From Gossypium raimondii (taxonomy: Eukaryota; Streptophyta; Magnoliopsida; Malvales; Malvaceae), in NCBI RefSeq assembly GCF_025698545.1, contig NC_068569.1:13888001-13952000 (forward strand): a stretch of DNA of 64,000 nt. Direction: 5' to 3'. Below, one piece after another: positions 12,301 to 24,368 of the stretch. Position 1 is the stretch's first letter, and the number at the start of each line of letters is the position of its first letter. The position numbers and the translations under genes are program-made. The notes under the pieces were generated by a model, which did no database searches, had not been told where the DNA came from, and was given only the letters and a program-made list of their open reading frames with translations.

Positions 12301-15300
12301 GTTCTCAGAATGCAAAGATTGCTGCTGGAAATGCATTTTCTGCATGTTCATTGACTGATATTAGTTTTGTTGTGTTCTAGATTTCAAGTATAAATAAACG
12401 ATAAAAGGTTTATTTATTCATTTATCTTGGTTGTATTTACTGATTTAATTTTCTTTTCTTCTCTTGTCATAGGCGGAAAAAACAGCACGTATGAAGGCTG
12501 AAATGAAGGAAAGAACATTGAAGAGATTTCTGCTTTCCCAAAAACATATAGTTTATACCGAGCCTCTTGATGTTCATGCAGGAAGCACTGTTACAGTTTT
12601 TTACAATCCTGCTAACACAGTTCTTAATGGAAAACATGAAATATGGTTCAGATGTTCATTTAACCGTTGGACTCACCGTATGGGTCCATTACCACCTCAG
12701 AGAATGTTGCCTGCAGATAATGGTTCGCATGTAAAAGCTACTGGTAATTTAAGTTAACTTTCAGTTATGGCTTTCTCTATTTAACCTGGAGACTAAAGTT
12801 TTTCTTTATCTTCACCACTGCACCTTGTTCTTGTCACAAGTGAAGTTAATGGTTTGTGTATGACTTCTAGTCATGACACTTCGTCCGTAAAAAAAGAAGG
12901 CACTTTCAGCCAGTCTAAGAATATAAATGTAAATTACATATCCAAATATCACATAAATAAGAACTTATTTTAAATTCAATGTATACCCAATTTTAGGCAT
13001 ATATGACTTTGTCTAATCCCTTTTGGTGACATAAGGCATTCTTTTTATTTTTTGCTTTTACTGTATTAAGTCTTTGTATTACTGTTACATTCTTGATTTG
13101 CCTGCACTTTGGGGGTTTCTATTTTTTGAAGTTAAGACTTACTTTATGTGTATTTTCAGTCAAGGTTCCATTGGATGCATATATGATGGACTTTGTATTC
13201 TCTGAGCGGGAAGATGGTGGAATGTTTGACAACAAAGGTGGTATGGATTACCATATACCTGTTTTTGGAGGAATTGTGAAAGAGCCACCTATGCACATTG
13301 TGCATATTGCTGTTGAGATGGCCCCAATTGCAAAGGTAAATTTTGGACATTAAGGATGTTGACACTCTTAGAAACTTTTTCGATGCACTGATTTATCAAG
13401 GTTTTTCTAGATATTTTATTTTTGGTTTACAAATCCATTCAAATTCTTTCTCATAATGAAGAGAAAATTCTTTACGATGACATGCCCAAGTGAAAAGTGT
13501 TCTGGAAATGAGACAATTAGGGGGAGAGGATGCTGCACCTCTTATACAAACGGGACGCTGCAGATATCTGGGCTATTGACCTATTATAAGTCATATAACT
13601 GAATTTCATAGAGTTTTTCAATAAATGATTTTGGTGGAGTATTAATCTTCATTTTGTGGTCATATCTGTAGTAAAAGTCTCAGTTGCTTCCTTTTATAAC
13701 ATTGTAGGTTGGAGGCCTTGGTGATGTTGTTACGAGTCTCTCTCGTGCTGTTCAAGATTTAAACCACAATGTGAACATCATTCTTCCAAAGTATGACTGC
13801 TTGAACCTTAGCCATGTAAGCTTCATTTCTGTTGCTTTAGCAAGATTCCCCGCCTCAAATGATGGACATTTGTGGTTTTAATTCTTGCTTACTTGGCATT
13901 TTACTTGTAAGCTTGCATGTTGTGTTAGCAATTGCGCATCAGCTGGCTGACATTCATTTTTTCTTTAATAAGATATTTGTGGCATGCACCTTTCCTATTG
14001 GATTTTCTTGAAAACAAAAGTTCTAAACATGGCTTACCTACCATCCTCTCTTTATGCACCCCCGTCCTTATTTGGGCATTCATGATTAAAAAATTTGTGC
14101 ATGCTACTTAAAAATGTTTTGTAATCATATAGACTGCTTCTCACTGTTATTCGTATCTTAATTATCAAAAACAGAAAAATAAAATCATTCATCACCTTTC
14201 ATTTTTATCAAACTTTGTCTTTTAATAATTTCAGATCTTTCAATGGATGTTTTATGATACAGGTGAAGGACCTACATTACCAAAAAAGCTATTCTTGGGG
14301 TGGCACTGAAATTAAAGTTTGGTTTGGTAAAGTGGAAGGCCTTTCAGTTTATTTTCTGGAGCCACAAAATGGGTAATTTTGATAATCTATATGCACATTT
14401 GAGAATTAAAATGCTTCATTTTAATAAACAAATTACAATCATGAGAATGCTTTGGTGTTATCGCTGCCTGCAGATTTGTTTGGACAGGTTGTGTTTATGG
14501 TTGCAAAAATGATGCAGAGAGGTTTGGCTTCTTTTGTCATGCTGCTCTAGAATTTCTACACCAAGGTGGACTTCAGCCTGTAAGTTTAGATTCAAGTTAT
14601 AGTTCTGTTAAAAAATTTTTTTTTTTGTACATTTGATAATTTAGGAAGGGGTGGGGATGCTCAGGTTTAACCCAAGCTGTAGTGCCATACAAGTTTCTTG
14701 CCACTAGGCCTAGATTTTGATGGCTCTCTGCTTAAATAGTTAAATTCACGTACTGGGCAGTATATCAAGTAAACCACCTACATGCCTGGCAGTACCTTTT
14801 AGCAATTATCAAAACCCATATGTTTTGCTGTTCAGCTCTATAGGCCCTACAATTCATTCATAGAAGAGTATTATGGGTACACCACTCTCTTCAATGATTA
14901 TCTTTTCTTGAATGCGTGGACAAATCCAAAGATAACCATATTTAGTTTTGCTTAACCTTCGGCAGGATATCATCCATTGCCATGACTGGTCTAGTGCCCC
15001 AGTTGCATGGCTATTTAAGGACCATTACATGCATTATGGTCTTAGCAAAACTCGGGTTGTCTTCACCATACATAACCTTGAATTTGGAGCGCATTTCATC
15101 GGAAAGGCTATGGCATATGCAGACAAGGCTACAACTGTATGTACCCAAATTTCCTTATAGCTAATGTTGCTTACTTAATACAGTAGCTCTATACATGTAT
15201 AGATCTTTTCCTACATATAGTGTATTTATGATCAATTGCTCATGGATGTTATATTTTGGTTCATTTGGTTATCTACTTGCCTTTCATATATGTTTTAAGT

Positions 15301-17840
15301 TAAAAGGTATATAAAGTAAATGATTTAAATTATATAATGTGGTCAATTTAGGACCATATCCTTGGGTTGGGGCACCACCATACCAGTAGGCATTAGCTCT
15401 TTCCATTTTCATTTGAAAAGATATAACTAACTGCACAGTGGTTCAGAAATTTAATCATTTAAAAAAAAAAAAAAGAAGTTTCGTTGTGTTTACTTTCCTC
15501 TTTGAATTTGAACTCCTTTTTTGTAAACATGATTGAGTATAGTTCATACGGAATATAAGCAAGTGATACGTCTGTAATAACCCTTTTTCTGATGCTTCCA
15601 AACTATTCAAATTATATTTTTCTATTTTACATCATCCTAACATCATGCTACGGTATATAAGACAAGATATTTGGCGGTCTTTTATCTTTCATAGTTCCTA
15701 TGATGATGTCTTAGTTGCTTCTTATTCATCTTATGCAGGTATCCCACACCTACTCAAAGGAGGTTGCTGGAAATCCTGCAGTAGCTCCTCATCTTCACAA
15801 GTTCCATGGAATATTAAATGGAATTGACTTAGATATTTGGGATCCGTACAATGATAAGTTCATTCCTGTGAGTAGATATACCTTTATTTAATAAATCCCG
15901 TATCTATGAGCTTGTCCCCAGGCCTTAAATGAATAAAAGAAGGAACTGTTATGTATCTGTAGGCTTTATGTTTTACTCGATTCATATTTGAATAGGCAAG
16001 AACCACAAGACCTTCCTCTTCTTTTTCCTTTCGGAAATCTTGGCCTTTCTTTTTTTCATTTAAAGTTGTATTCTAGGAAAGAGATGATATGTTGCCTTGA
16101 TGATTTGACAAGACTTGATAAATTTTGTTGATACGATATTCTAAATCAGATTTAGCAATTAATGCTCGTCAAGATAAAAGAGTGTCAATGGGCCTCTAGG
16201 GTATTCTTTTGATGCTGTTGTCCCTTTTTTGCTATTATTATTGTTCTTAATGTGTGATGCTTGTCGTTCCAGGTACCTTACACTTCAGAAAATGTTGTTG
16301 AAGGCAAACGAGCTGCCAAGGAAGCCTTGCAGCAAAGGCTTGGTTTGAAGAAATCTGATCATCCTTTGGTTGGAATCATTACTCGCTTAACTCACCAGAA
16401 AGGAATCCATCTTATCAAGCATGCAATTTGGAACACCTTAAAACGCAATGGACAGGTTCCCTGGCCCCCCCCCCCCTTTCACCATCCCCTGTATGAATTC
16501 ATATGGAATTAGACATTATTTGATCTGTATCATCTGGACTTCTCAGTGGTGACATTGACGTGATATTCCCTAGAGCTTTCACTTGACCATTCTTTTTCTT
16601 GCATTCTTAATACGAATGTGCTCGTGTAATGAAGTTGGGAAATCATGTTGTCTGATATATTTGGAATGAATGTATAAACAAGGAAGTTTAGTGTCTATTG
16701 TGGGCATCCGTGGTTGTGTATTTCTGCTTAATTCATATTAATAAGTGCATGATGATGACATTCTTGGTGGCAGGTTGTATTGCTTGGCTCAGCTCCTGAT
16801 CCTCGCATCCAAAATGATTTTGTGAATTTGGCCAATCAGCTGCATTCATCTCATTCGGATCAGGCTCGCCTTTGTTTGACCTATGATGAACCTCTTTCTC
16901 ACTTGGTTTGCACTCTCGAAGTTTTTTTCGTTTATGATTATTCTCTAAGGAGCATACTTATATTTTGCCTTAGCAATATGATCCTAGCAGTTTTAATCTG
17001 TGTTCTTTTATTTGTCTATTTTTACAGATATATGCTGGTGCCGATTTCATTCTAGTTCCATCAATTTTTGAGCCTTGTGGACTGACGCAACTGACAGCAA
17101 TGAGATATGGCTCCATACCTGTTGTTCGTAAAACAGGAGGTGTGTACTCTCCTTAAATCTGTAATTTTGATACCTCTAAACTATATTCTTCTACGTCTTT
17201 AATTACGAAGATGTGTAGATATGTGGATGATCTGTTACCGAGGATATGGAAGTGTGCAACGATGAATTACATACATCTAGATTTCTCATATGTTTTGCAA
17301 ATTGCATCTGATTTCATTGAATTTTTTGTTTGTCTCGGATGTAGAACTGAAGAATCTTACTTGGCCTCCGTTCTTACAAGTTAGATCTTCCTAAAGTGTA
17401 TTGACATTGTGTCTCAATTACTTGTTTCAAGGACTTTATGATACTGTATTCGATGTTGACGATGATAAAGCTAGAGCTGAAGCACAAGGTCTTGAACCCA
17501 ACGGATTTAACTTCGATGGAGCTGATGGTGCTGGAGTCGATTATGCCCTCAATAGGTGAGTTAATTTCTCAGCACCTTTGTAAGTGCATTTGTTCATCCA
17601 TTCCTTCATTATCAATTAGTTTCCAGAGTTCCCCTAATCCACAATACTTGGTTCTATGTTCTGAACGTATATGATTGATTCGATCTTCTGAATTGTTAAT
17701 AATCTAGGGCTATCTCTGCTTGGTATGATGGTCGGGACTGGTTTAACTCATTGTGCAAGAGGGTGATGGAGCAAGACTGGTCTTGGAATCGGCCTGCGCT
17801 TGATTATATGGAGCTGTACCATGCGGCAAAGAAATACTAA
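9366..17840 (+). CDS. SS3: Starch synthase III, chloroplastic
   Basis: Elongates alpha-1,4-glucan chains from ADP-glucose in plastids. Sixteen exons: 9366-9485, 9855-9921, 10018-11349, 11807-12021, 12473-12743, 13160-13335, 13708-13815, 14263-14372, 14474-14579, 14966-15136, 15739-15867, 16273-16455, 16774-16905, 17028-17139, 17432-17555, 17708-17840. Total 3489 nt, 1162 residues, phase kept throughout. Residues 1-60 are basic and Ser/Arg-rich, as in a transit peptide; a charged variable region follows to about 260. Three starch-binding CBM53-type modules follow near 267-375, 440-545 and 603-700, separated by Glu/Lys/Arg-rich coiled-coil stretches. The GT5 catalytic part begins at [20 protein letters not shown], with the ADP-glucose-binding KVGGL (Lys727), and the second Rossmann half has [15 protein letters not shown] and [12 protein letters not shown]. 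The start was chosen because the first exon is followed by a normal intron and the upstream frame lacks another ATG. Confidence 0.96.
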
Positions 17841-19939
17841 AAGCCGATTAAGCAAAGATGCAAATCGTTACCATCTCCCATAGCCTGTACATTGTTTACT
17901 TATACCTTTTACTGCCATAGTTTTAGCACTTAAAATCATTCCTCCATTTTTGTGTATCATAAAGCAATTGGTTCTCTTCAAAATAAGGGAAAAAAAAAGT
18001 AAAAAAGAGAACCAAACGTGTATCATTCTCGAGAGCTACAAATTCTTTTTGACTGCTGTTACTTCATCTCTATGAAATGATAAAATAACGTGAAAAAAAA
18101 TTGTATGAAAACACAAATATGGTTGAAAAGTAATTGTTTATAATGTGCAAATTTGTGGTGATGATTAACAACAAAATGGATAAACAATTTTTCTTCCTTT
18201 AAATTTATAAAGCGATTTAACATATAATGGTACCAATTTTGGTATGTAAAATCCTGGACATTGATTAATACCCATCCAAGTTAGGTTGATCTATAAGCCA
18301 ATTAGAGACAGAATTATCAGTCATTTGCATAAAGTAACACTCAAAACTCTAAAACTAATATATATTACATGCATTCCTCTTCATACATATATTTAATACA
18401 ATACAACTTTACACTCACATTTATACATACCCATTTAAACTGCCATATAGGTGCAATTCACGAATTAAAGCTATAGTCAACACTCTTTATCAATGCTATA
18501 CAAAACCACAGTCGCAGCATACTCTTGCCTTTTCTCCTCCTTTTCGAAAGACTTGAACCATCTTTTCTTTGGTCATTGTCCAACATTATAGCTCCTGATT
18601 TAAGTTTAAGAAGATCCCTTCTTCACTCACCATATCCATATCCACATGCTGCTCAATTCCCCAAAACCCAGGAAGCATTGAAGAATGAAAGTAGCCATAT
18701 TTTATTTAATGAGATAGAAAAAAGTTGAGTCACAGTTAAATTTATGATCATCAACAAAAACAAAGTCACCACGTATATCAATGCAACTATCGTCCAACCA
18801 GATGCTTTTACTCCTTTAAGCACCCTCTCCTAGAAACCAAAATTTTTTCTTCAAATTTCCATAACCTTCACACTTTACGTAGCTTTTATTAGTATTATCT
18901 TCCCCCCTCCCCCCCCTTTTTTTTTAAGTCTGTGCTAAAGTCGAATCAGATGAGATGCTGCTGTGAGTTGAGGATAAGGTTTACGGAAATCAGTGAAGTT
19001 GGTCAGTCAAATCCTTCTCTTCCACCTTTCCCAATCACAGGCCAGTCTTTTCAGTGATTTTCCAAATATATATGTGTATATAATCCACACTTGGTTTATA
19101 AATAAACAATAAAAACCCCATATGAAGAGAACCCTTCACCCTCAAAACTGATAAAATTTCTATAGTGGGTAAATATGCTCTGATAAGCTTTGCTTCCTGG
19201 ATTTTTTATTCAATGCCTCAATAATGAATACCCTCCCTCTTCTACCTTCTTTTCTGTGGGTGCCAACTGCCAATGCCAAATCCATCTTTGCAGAAACCAT
19301 TGGGAATTGGTGGTAAGTTTATACAATAGTAGTAGCAACCTATTTGTTTTTTCCTCATATAATAATTTGTTTCTAAACTGTCGAATTTGATTCGATACAA
19401 GTAAAATGTGGGATTGGATAGACCATAAGGCATAAGAGTAGGAGAAAATGAGAAATGAAATGATCTCATTTACATCTATCTGTAGCTTGTCCTTTTCTTC
19501 CTCTGTTATTTGCAGGGTACTATTTTGAGGGTCTTGAAATCTGTGATCTTGTTTGGAAGTATTCACACAGAGTTGGGATAAAAAAAAGGGTGTTTTCCAC
19601 AGCTTCTCTTCTGTTCTCCTCCTGGTTGGTTTTTGGGGCTAAGCAAAGTTAACCCATTTCATTTGTGTGATGTATCTTTGAAAAGCTCTGCTTCTTTTTG
19701 GAGGGTATTGAAACAAAGGCAAGCTAGATTCCTGATATTATTCTCTTACTTTCTTTTTTATTCCCAAGAAATAAACTCATGTTTATCTAGTTGCAAAACA
19801 ACACAAAACATCATGAAATGAATAAATAAATGTTTTAAGAAAATGTAAACATTTTCCCTCATCCCTTGTATTTATATCTCACTTTCAACGCTCATACATC
19901 GTATCTTTTTCTCTTTGTTTATGGTAGAAACAGAAAGTC
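17841..19939. other. Spacer: SS3 3' flank and S40 promoter/leader
   Basis: No supported gene. A C/T run lies near 18900-18925. Short ORFs at 18525, 19190, 19210 and 19633 lack family features. The right-hand part probably contains the leader of the S40 gene. Confidence 0.5.
19097..19106 (+). promoter_or_regulatory. Candidate TATA box for the S40 gene
   Basis: The sequence tataaataaa stands alone in a moderately mixed region 840 bases upstream of the S40 ATG. If used, the leader would be long and probably spliced: a good donor (ggtaagttt) lies at about 19312. This is a weak inference. Confidence 0.25.
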
Positions 19940-20476
19940 ATGGCAGACTGGTATGGTACCATGAGGAAGACCACTGATGGTTGCAGCATCAGGTCAACGA
20001 GAGATGAAGATTTCGATGAAGAAGAAATGTGGCGTTACGAGGAGGAGAAGGAAGATTCAGGTTCTGCACCAAGGAAACCTAGTGACTACTCTTCCACTGC
20101 ATGGCGCCTCCCAAGCGCACCAAGGATGGTTCCAAGGGTTAGCCAGTACTCATCATCAGCAAAGCATGAAACCAAGATGGCTCAGCAATCATCGGCTCCA
20201 CTCAACATCCCTGATTGGTCCAAGATATATGGCAGGCATGGAAGCTTGGATTCATCAAGGAACGGGACATGGGTCTATAATGGGGTTGATGGTTGTGGGG
20301 AGGATCATGATGATGATCATGATATGGTCCCTCCCCATGAATGGCTAGCTAAAAAGCTTGCAAGAAGTCAAATTTCTTCATTCTCAGTGTGTGAAGGGAT
20401 TGGAAGGACACTTAAAGGCAGAGATCTAAGCAAAGTAAGGAATGCAGTTTTGACAAAAACAGGTTTCCTCGAGTAG
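19940..20476 (+). CDS. Senescence regulator S40 family protein (DUF584)
   Basis: A single-exon frame of 178 residues, MADWYGTMRKTT to KTGFLE. The family signature is present in order: an acidic N-terminal stretch (DEDFDEEEMW), SSTAWRLPSAPRMVPR, SAPLNIPDWSKIYG, and the C-terminal block PPHEWLAKKLARSQISSFSVCEG followed by GRTLKGRDLSKVRNAVLTKTGF. S40 proteins are small plant-specific nuclear proteins linked to leaf senescence and stress; their biochemical role is not known. The length is normal for the family. A His/Asp run (about residues 118-128) is a local low-complexity insertion. Upstream is a long probable leader, downstream an AT-rich spacer. Confidence 0.9.
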   Translation: MADWYGTMRKTTDGCSIRSTRDEDFDEEEMWRYEEEKEDSGSAPRKPSDYSSTAWRLPSAPRMVPRVSQYSSSAKHETKMAQQSSAPLNIPDWSKIYGRHGSLDSSRNGTWVYNGVDGCGEDHDDDHDMVPPHEWLAKKLARSQISSFSVCEGIGRTLKGRDLSKVRNAVLTKTGFLE

Positions 20477-22289
20477 TTCCAGTACTGTTAATGTCACGTC
20501 ATTCATCAACAGTTCCACACCAAATCATCATATCTTCATTTTCATACTACAAATCCATTACCACCATCATGATGTTCTTCTGCTCCAACTTTCCATCTTT
20601 CTTTGGGTCCCATGGAACCTTTTTTGCTTTTTATCAACTTTTGATCGTATTATTATGGTGTAGCCATGTAATGAACTTGGAACTCGAAAACATGGTTTTT
20701 AAATCAAAGTCGGAGCTGCCTTTTTTGTATGATTTTAGAAAATAGTGAGAGAAAAAAAGAGGGGGGGGGGAGGGAAAGAAACAACAACAAAAGGTGGCAA
20801 GCCTCCGAGACTTTTTGTCAGGTAGTGGAAAAGGGTTTATGTTCTGGATACAGTTGGACTGCACTTTTAGCAGTAAAGAGAGAATTGGTTAAAGCATATT
20901 TCAAATTTAATATCTTTTTATATCTTGCTCTTTTCTCCATCATTTAGCCATTTAGTAATAGTTAGTAAAACATTACATCTTTTGTTTATGTTGGTTAAAA
21001 CACAAGACAGTGGACTCAGGCATCCCATTCTCATTAGTCTGTCCAAATTTTACCTGTTTCTTTATTTTCTTTACTAGCCACCGACCCCCGTACTTTCCTT
21101 TCTCGGCTTTATTTATATGTTCAATATTTTTACTCCAAAATTTGGATGACCATGTATTTAGCACTGCCTAATAATTACAGCTAAAACTACAAACAGGGCA
21201 TAGTAATGATTTCGACTTTTGATAATACCATACCTATGTTTCTTTGCACAAGATCAAAAGAAAACCCCAAGGCTTTACGTATATGAAACAGATGGATTCC
21301 ATTGCATTGCATTGCATAGTTCCATTCCATCGGAATAATGGGCCACCCACTATACGAAAAAGGCTGAAGATAAGAATCGTCTAGGACTAGACTAGCTGCT
21401 CCTGATTGGACAGATTCTTGAATCTTTATCATATTCATATAGTATAAGTATAGCTTAGCATCTACCTGTAGAACAGACTTGCAACTGCAATGTATCTCCA
21501 CGCCTTGGGTTTTGGTTCTATGTTCTACCATTTTGCCGACACCCAATCCAATGAATTTCCCACCGCTATCATTTCCACCTTTAAATTATAGGCTTGACAT
21601 AATTTGTTTAGAGTGAAGTGAAGGAAAATTTTATTTTTTAATATTTACTATATAATACACCTTTTTCAAATGAAACATTAATTTCAACATTTTATTCCTT
21701 ATAAAAAACACTAAATAATAAAGTAATTTATCTACATTTGTTTAAGGGACCACTCTACACATTCTAACAAGTGTCATAAACCGTAAGTAGTTCGCCCCAC
21801 TACTTAAAAATGTTCACATTTGTAGGGAAAAAGGAAATTATATGAAAAATTTTATGCATGTTGTTTCTATGAAAAATTAAATATATATTTATGCAGGATA
21901 CTTGCTAAAAATCAGATTATCTAACTTCCAACGTTTGTTTAGATTGCTATGTTGTGGCGTTTATGGTATCATTAGTTACAATTAAACCTTATCAAGGATA
22001 AGCATGTGTTGTGTTGTTAATTCATCATAACAAAGCATCTTTGTCAGAATGAAAGTTTTGACCACTTACAAAGGTGCCATGTCTATAGCTACTGCCCCTT
22101 TTCTTTTATATTAGGGAAAAACTAGTCAAGAAATCTTGAGTATTCGAATAACAACAAAATTATTTCTCTCTAGTTTTATTTTTATGGTTATAAACTGATG
22201 CAGATTGGGATTTTAAAGTTTTTTCAAAAATAAACTGAACTATTATTTTAATCTTAAACTTAAAAAATAAACAACAAAGGACTCAAACC

Positions 22290-22530
22290 CCTAAATTTGG
22301 AGGTCTCCACCTACGAATGCATGTTCCATTGGTTCACCGGGGATCCTTCTATTTCACCAACTCTGATGGCAGCTTCAATAGCGGTGACATGAGTAAATTG
22401 TTGGGTTCCACCTGGCCTCCTTGTTACGATCAAAGTTGAACCTTCAGCATCAACTTCAAGGAAACGTCCATTTAAGACCAACACCTAAAGCTTTGGATAA
22501 GACATCCACATACATCTTGATGGATAAATA
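22290..22530 (-). pseudogene. Unrecognised protein-coding remnant
   Basis: One minus-strand frame reads NGRFLEVDAEGSTLIVTRRP followed by GGTQQFTHVTAIEAAIRVGE and IEGSPV before a stop; another frame just upstream reads SIKMYVDVLSKALGVGLK. The amino-acid mix is far from what AT-rich spacer gives by chance, and composition here is more balanced than on either side. The two parts lie in different frames, there is no start codon or splice context, and I cannot name the family. It looks like a decayed exon or a gene fragment carried in by a transposon. Confidence 0.35.
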
Positions 22531-22576
22531 AATAAAGTCCAGTTTTGAGTAACTTGGTGTTTGAGAAGTAATAGGA

Positions 22577-22720
22577 ACAGTGGCAGACCCAGTAGCGGGC
22601 AGGTCACCGGTCCCTTAAAATAATTTTTTTATTTAAGTTATTTATTATTTATTAAATTTTAAATTAATAATGATAAAATTACAATTTAATTTATCATTGT
22701 AAATAAATTAATTCTTGTTA
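22577..22720. repeat. Possible end of a degenerate TIR element
   Basis: The phrase cagtggcagacccagtagcg followed by an A/T-only tract resembles the cagtggcggagccag ends seen on many plant elements. Only one end is recognised, so the boundaries are uncertain. Confidence 0.25.
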
Positions 22721-23027
22721 ATCCTTTTTACTAGATTCTCTTAATTGAAACTAAAATAATTATTTTTATATTAAAATTTATTATTATTTGACCTAAAATC
22801 TAAGGAGAAAATGAATGTGTAATTTTAATAAAAATTTTTACATGTGTTTTAATTCAAATCAACAATATCAAAATTCACAACCAACATACAACAATAAATA
22901 AAATTTTTTTTACCAAAATATAATTTAACACGAATTTTATAATATTTTTACCGCCATTATAATTTACATCTATATTTTTCTCTTCTAAATTTCTCAAAAA
23001 ATAAGGAATTTCCACTTTTGTTGTTAT

Positions 23028-23468
23028 TAGAGGTGATCATGGGCCGGACTAGATTTGGGGCCCTAACAAAATTTTAGATCTATTTTCTAGGACTGGGCCC
23101 GGCCCCACCCAAAATATAGGTCTAAAATTTTATCTAAGCTCAGCCTGAAAGAAAATTGCTAAGCCCGATTCCGGCCCGGCTCGGCCCATATTAAATTTTA
23201 CAACACCAAAATAGCATATTTTAAAAAGAAAATAGCATATTAAATTTTAAAAAGTATATTTGATCAAAAATAAAAAATATATATTTAATATATAATTCGG
23301 GCCGGACCCGGGCCAAAAGAGTTTTACCCGAGGCCTGGCCTGTTTTCTAAACGGGCCTCATTTTTTTGCCCAAATCTATATTTTGGGCCTATAATTTTAC
23401 CTGAACCCTCCTATTTTTCGAACGGACCATCGGGGCGAGCTGAGTAGCTTAACCCATGATCACCTCTA
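23028..23468. mobile_element. Non-autonomous hAT-type element with 8-bp target duplication
   Basis: Ends are inverted: tagaggtgatcatgggccgg on the left and the complement of tagaggtgatcatgggttaa on the right. Identical 8-bp direct repeats gttgttat flank it at 23020-23027 and 23469-23476. An 8-bp duplication with TAGRGGTG-like ends is the hAT superfamily signature. The 441-bp body is GC-rich at both ends (gggcccggcccc, gggccggacccgggcc) and A/T-rich in the middle, and it has no transposase frame, so it would have moved in trans. The intact duplication suggests a fairly recent insertion. Confidence 0.88.
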
Positions 23469-23898
23469 GTTGTTATGTTGGCTTTTATTATTACAACTAC
23501 AACATATTAGCAGTAAAACTATTTTTTCCACAGGGGACGAACATATAAAAGAGAAAGAGAAAAAGAAAGCTGTAAAAATATTTAATGAACTAAAACAAAA
23601 TTTAATGATCACTTACATAAATGATAAATCAGAATGTTTCATCATTAAAATCCAAGAAAATAAACTCTTATTAACATGGGTTATATAAAAAAATTAAAAA
23701 AACCAAGGAAATACTAATTAAAAGTTACAATACCACAACCGACAAATTAGTCCAAATTCAGTTGTTTGGTTAATGTGGTCCTTGGCCCTAATGCAAATGT
23801 TTGTTTATGATTTTTTTGTCATTTTATTGCATATAAATTTGATTTAATTATTAAATTCTGGTTAAGTATGACTATGAGTACCAACTTCAATTTTTTTT

Positions 23899-23997
23899 CA
23901 CTCTGAGCTCTAATGTAATATAGAGATGAAAATAAAATTTTCAAAAAAAAAAACCACAAAATCATGCTGTTAGCCTGTTACATTAGAGCTCAAAGTG
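23899..23997. repeat. Short inverted repeat (about 100 bp)
   Basis: The 20 bases cactctgagctctaatgtaa at 23899-23918 reappear as their reverse complement at 23978-23997 with one mismatch, around an A-rich centre. It could fold as a hairpin or be a very small MITE. No target duplication was identified. Confidence 0.5.
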
Positions 23998-24164
23998 AAA
24001 GGAAACCGACTGTTAATAGAAGAATGAGGAGAAAAGAAAGTAGAAAACATTAGAGGTATTTATGGGAATGACCGTTGGTTTAAAGTTTAAACACTTAAAC
24101 TGGACGGTTTTGCATTTTCGTAGTATTAATAGGGCAGTTTTAGTGTGTCTACATTTATCCATTG

Positions 24165-24216
24165 TACTCTCTCTCTTTCTCTTGTCTCTTTGAGGTTGGA
24201 GAGAGAGAGAGAGAGT
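24165..24216 (+). repeat. CT/GA dinucleotide tract in the GT31 leader
   Basis: A CT-rich run (tctctctctttctcttgtctc) is followed at once by (ga)8, about 150 bases before the galactosyltransferase ATG. Such tracts are common in plant 5' leaders and core promoters. The two halves are complementary and could pair. Confidence 0.6.
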
Positions 24217-24368
24217 TTCATTAAAAAAAACCAGGCCCTTAAACTGTTGATGTCTTGTCCTTTCTGAATCTGTTTCTGGGTTTTCTTTTCTCTCTTCCAA
24301 ATTTCCATCGTTGTATATAAATTTACGTTCTTTCGTGGGAGAAAGATATTGACTTTTTAAAGAATAAA

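Larger units (their letters stand above)
20477..23019. other. AT-rich spacer downstream of S40
   Basis: No intact gene is supported. It contains a G run near 20761, the coding remnant at 22290-22530 and an AT-rich stretch preceded by a gtggcagacccag motif near 22577 that resembles the ends of common plant TIR elements. The 119-codon minus frame at 21187-21546 has no recognisable features. Confidence 0.5.

Noticed and set aside
19210-19566. 118-codon minus frame
   Set aside because: Lies in the promoter and leader of the S40 gene and has no family features.
21187-21546. 119-codon minus frame
   Set aside because: No recognisable features; composition is like the spacer.
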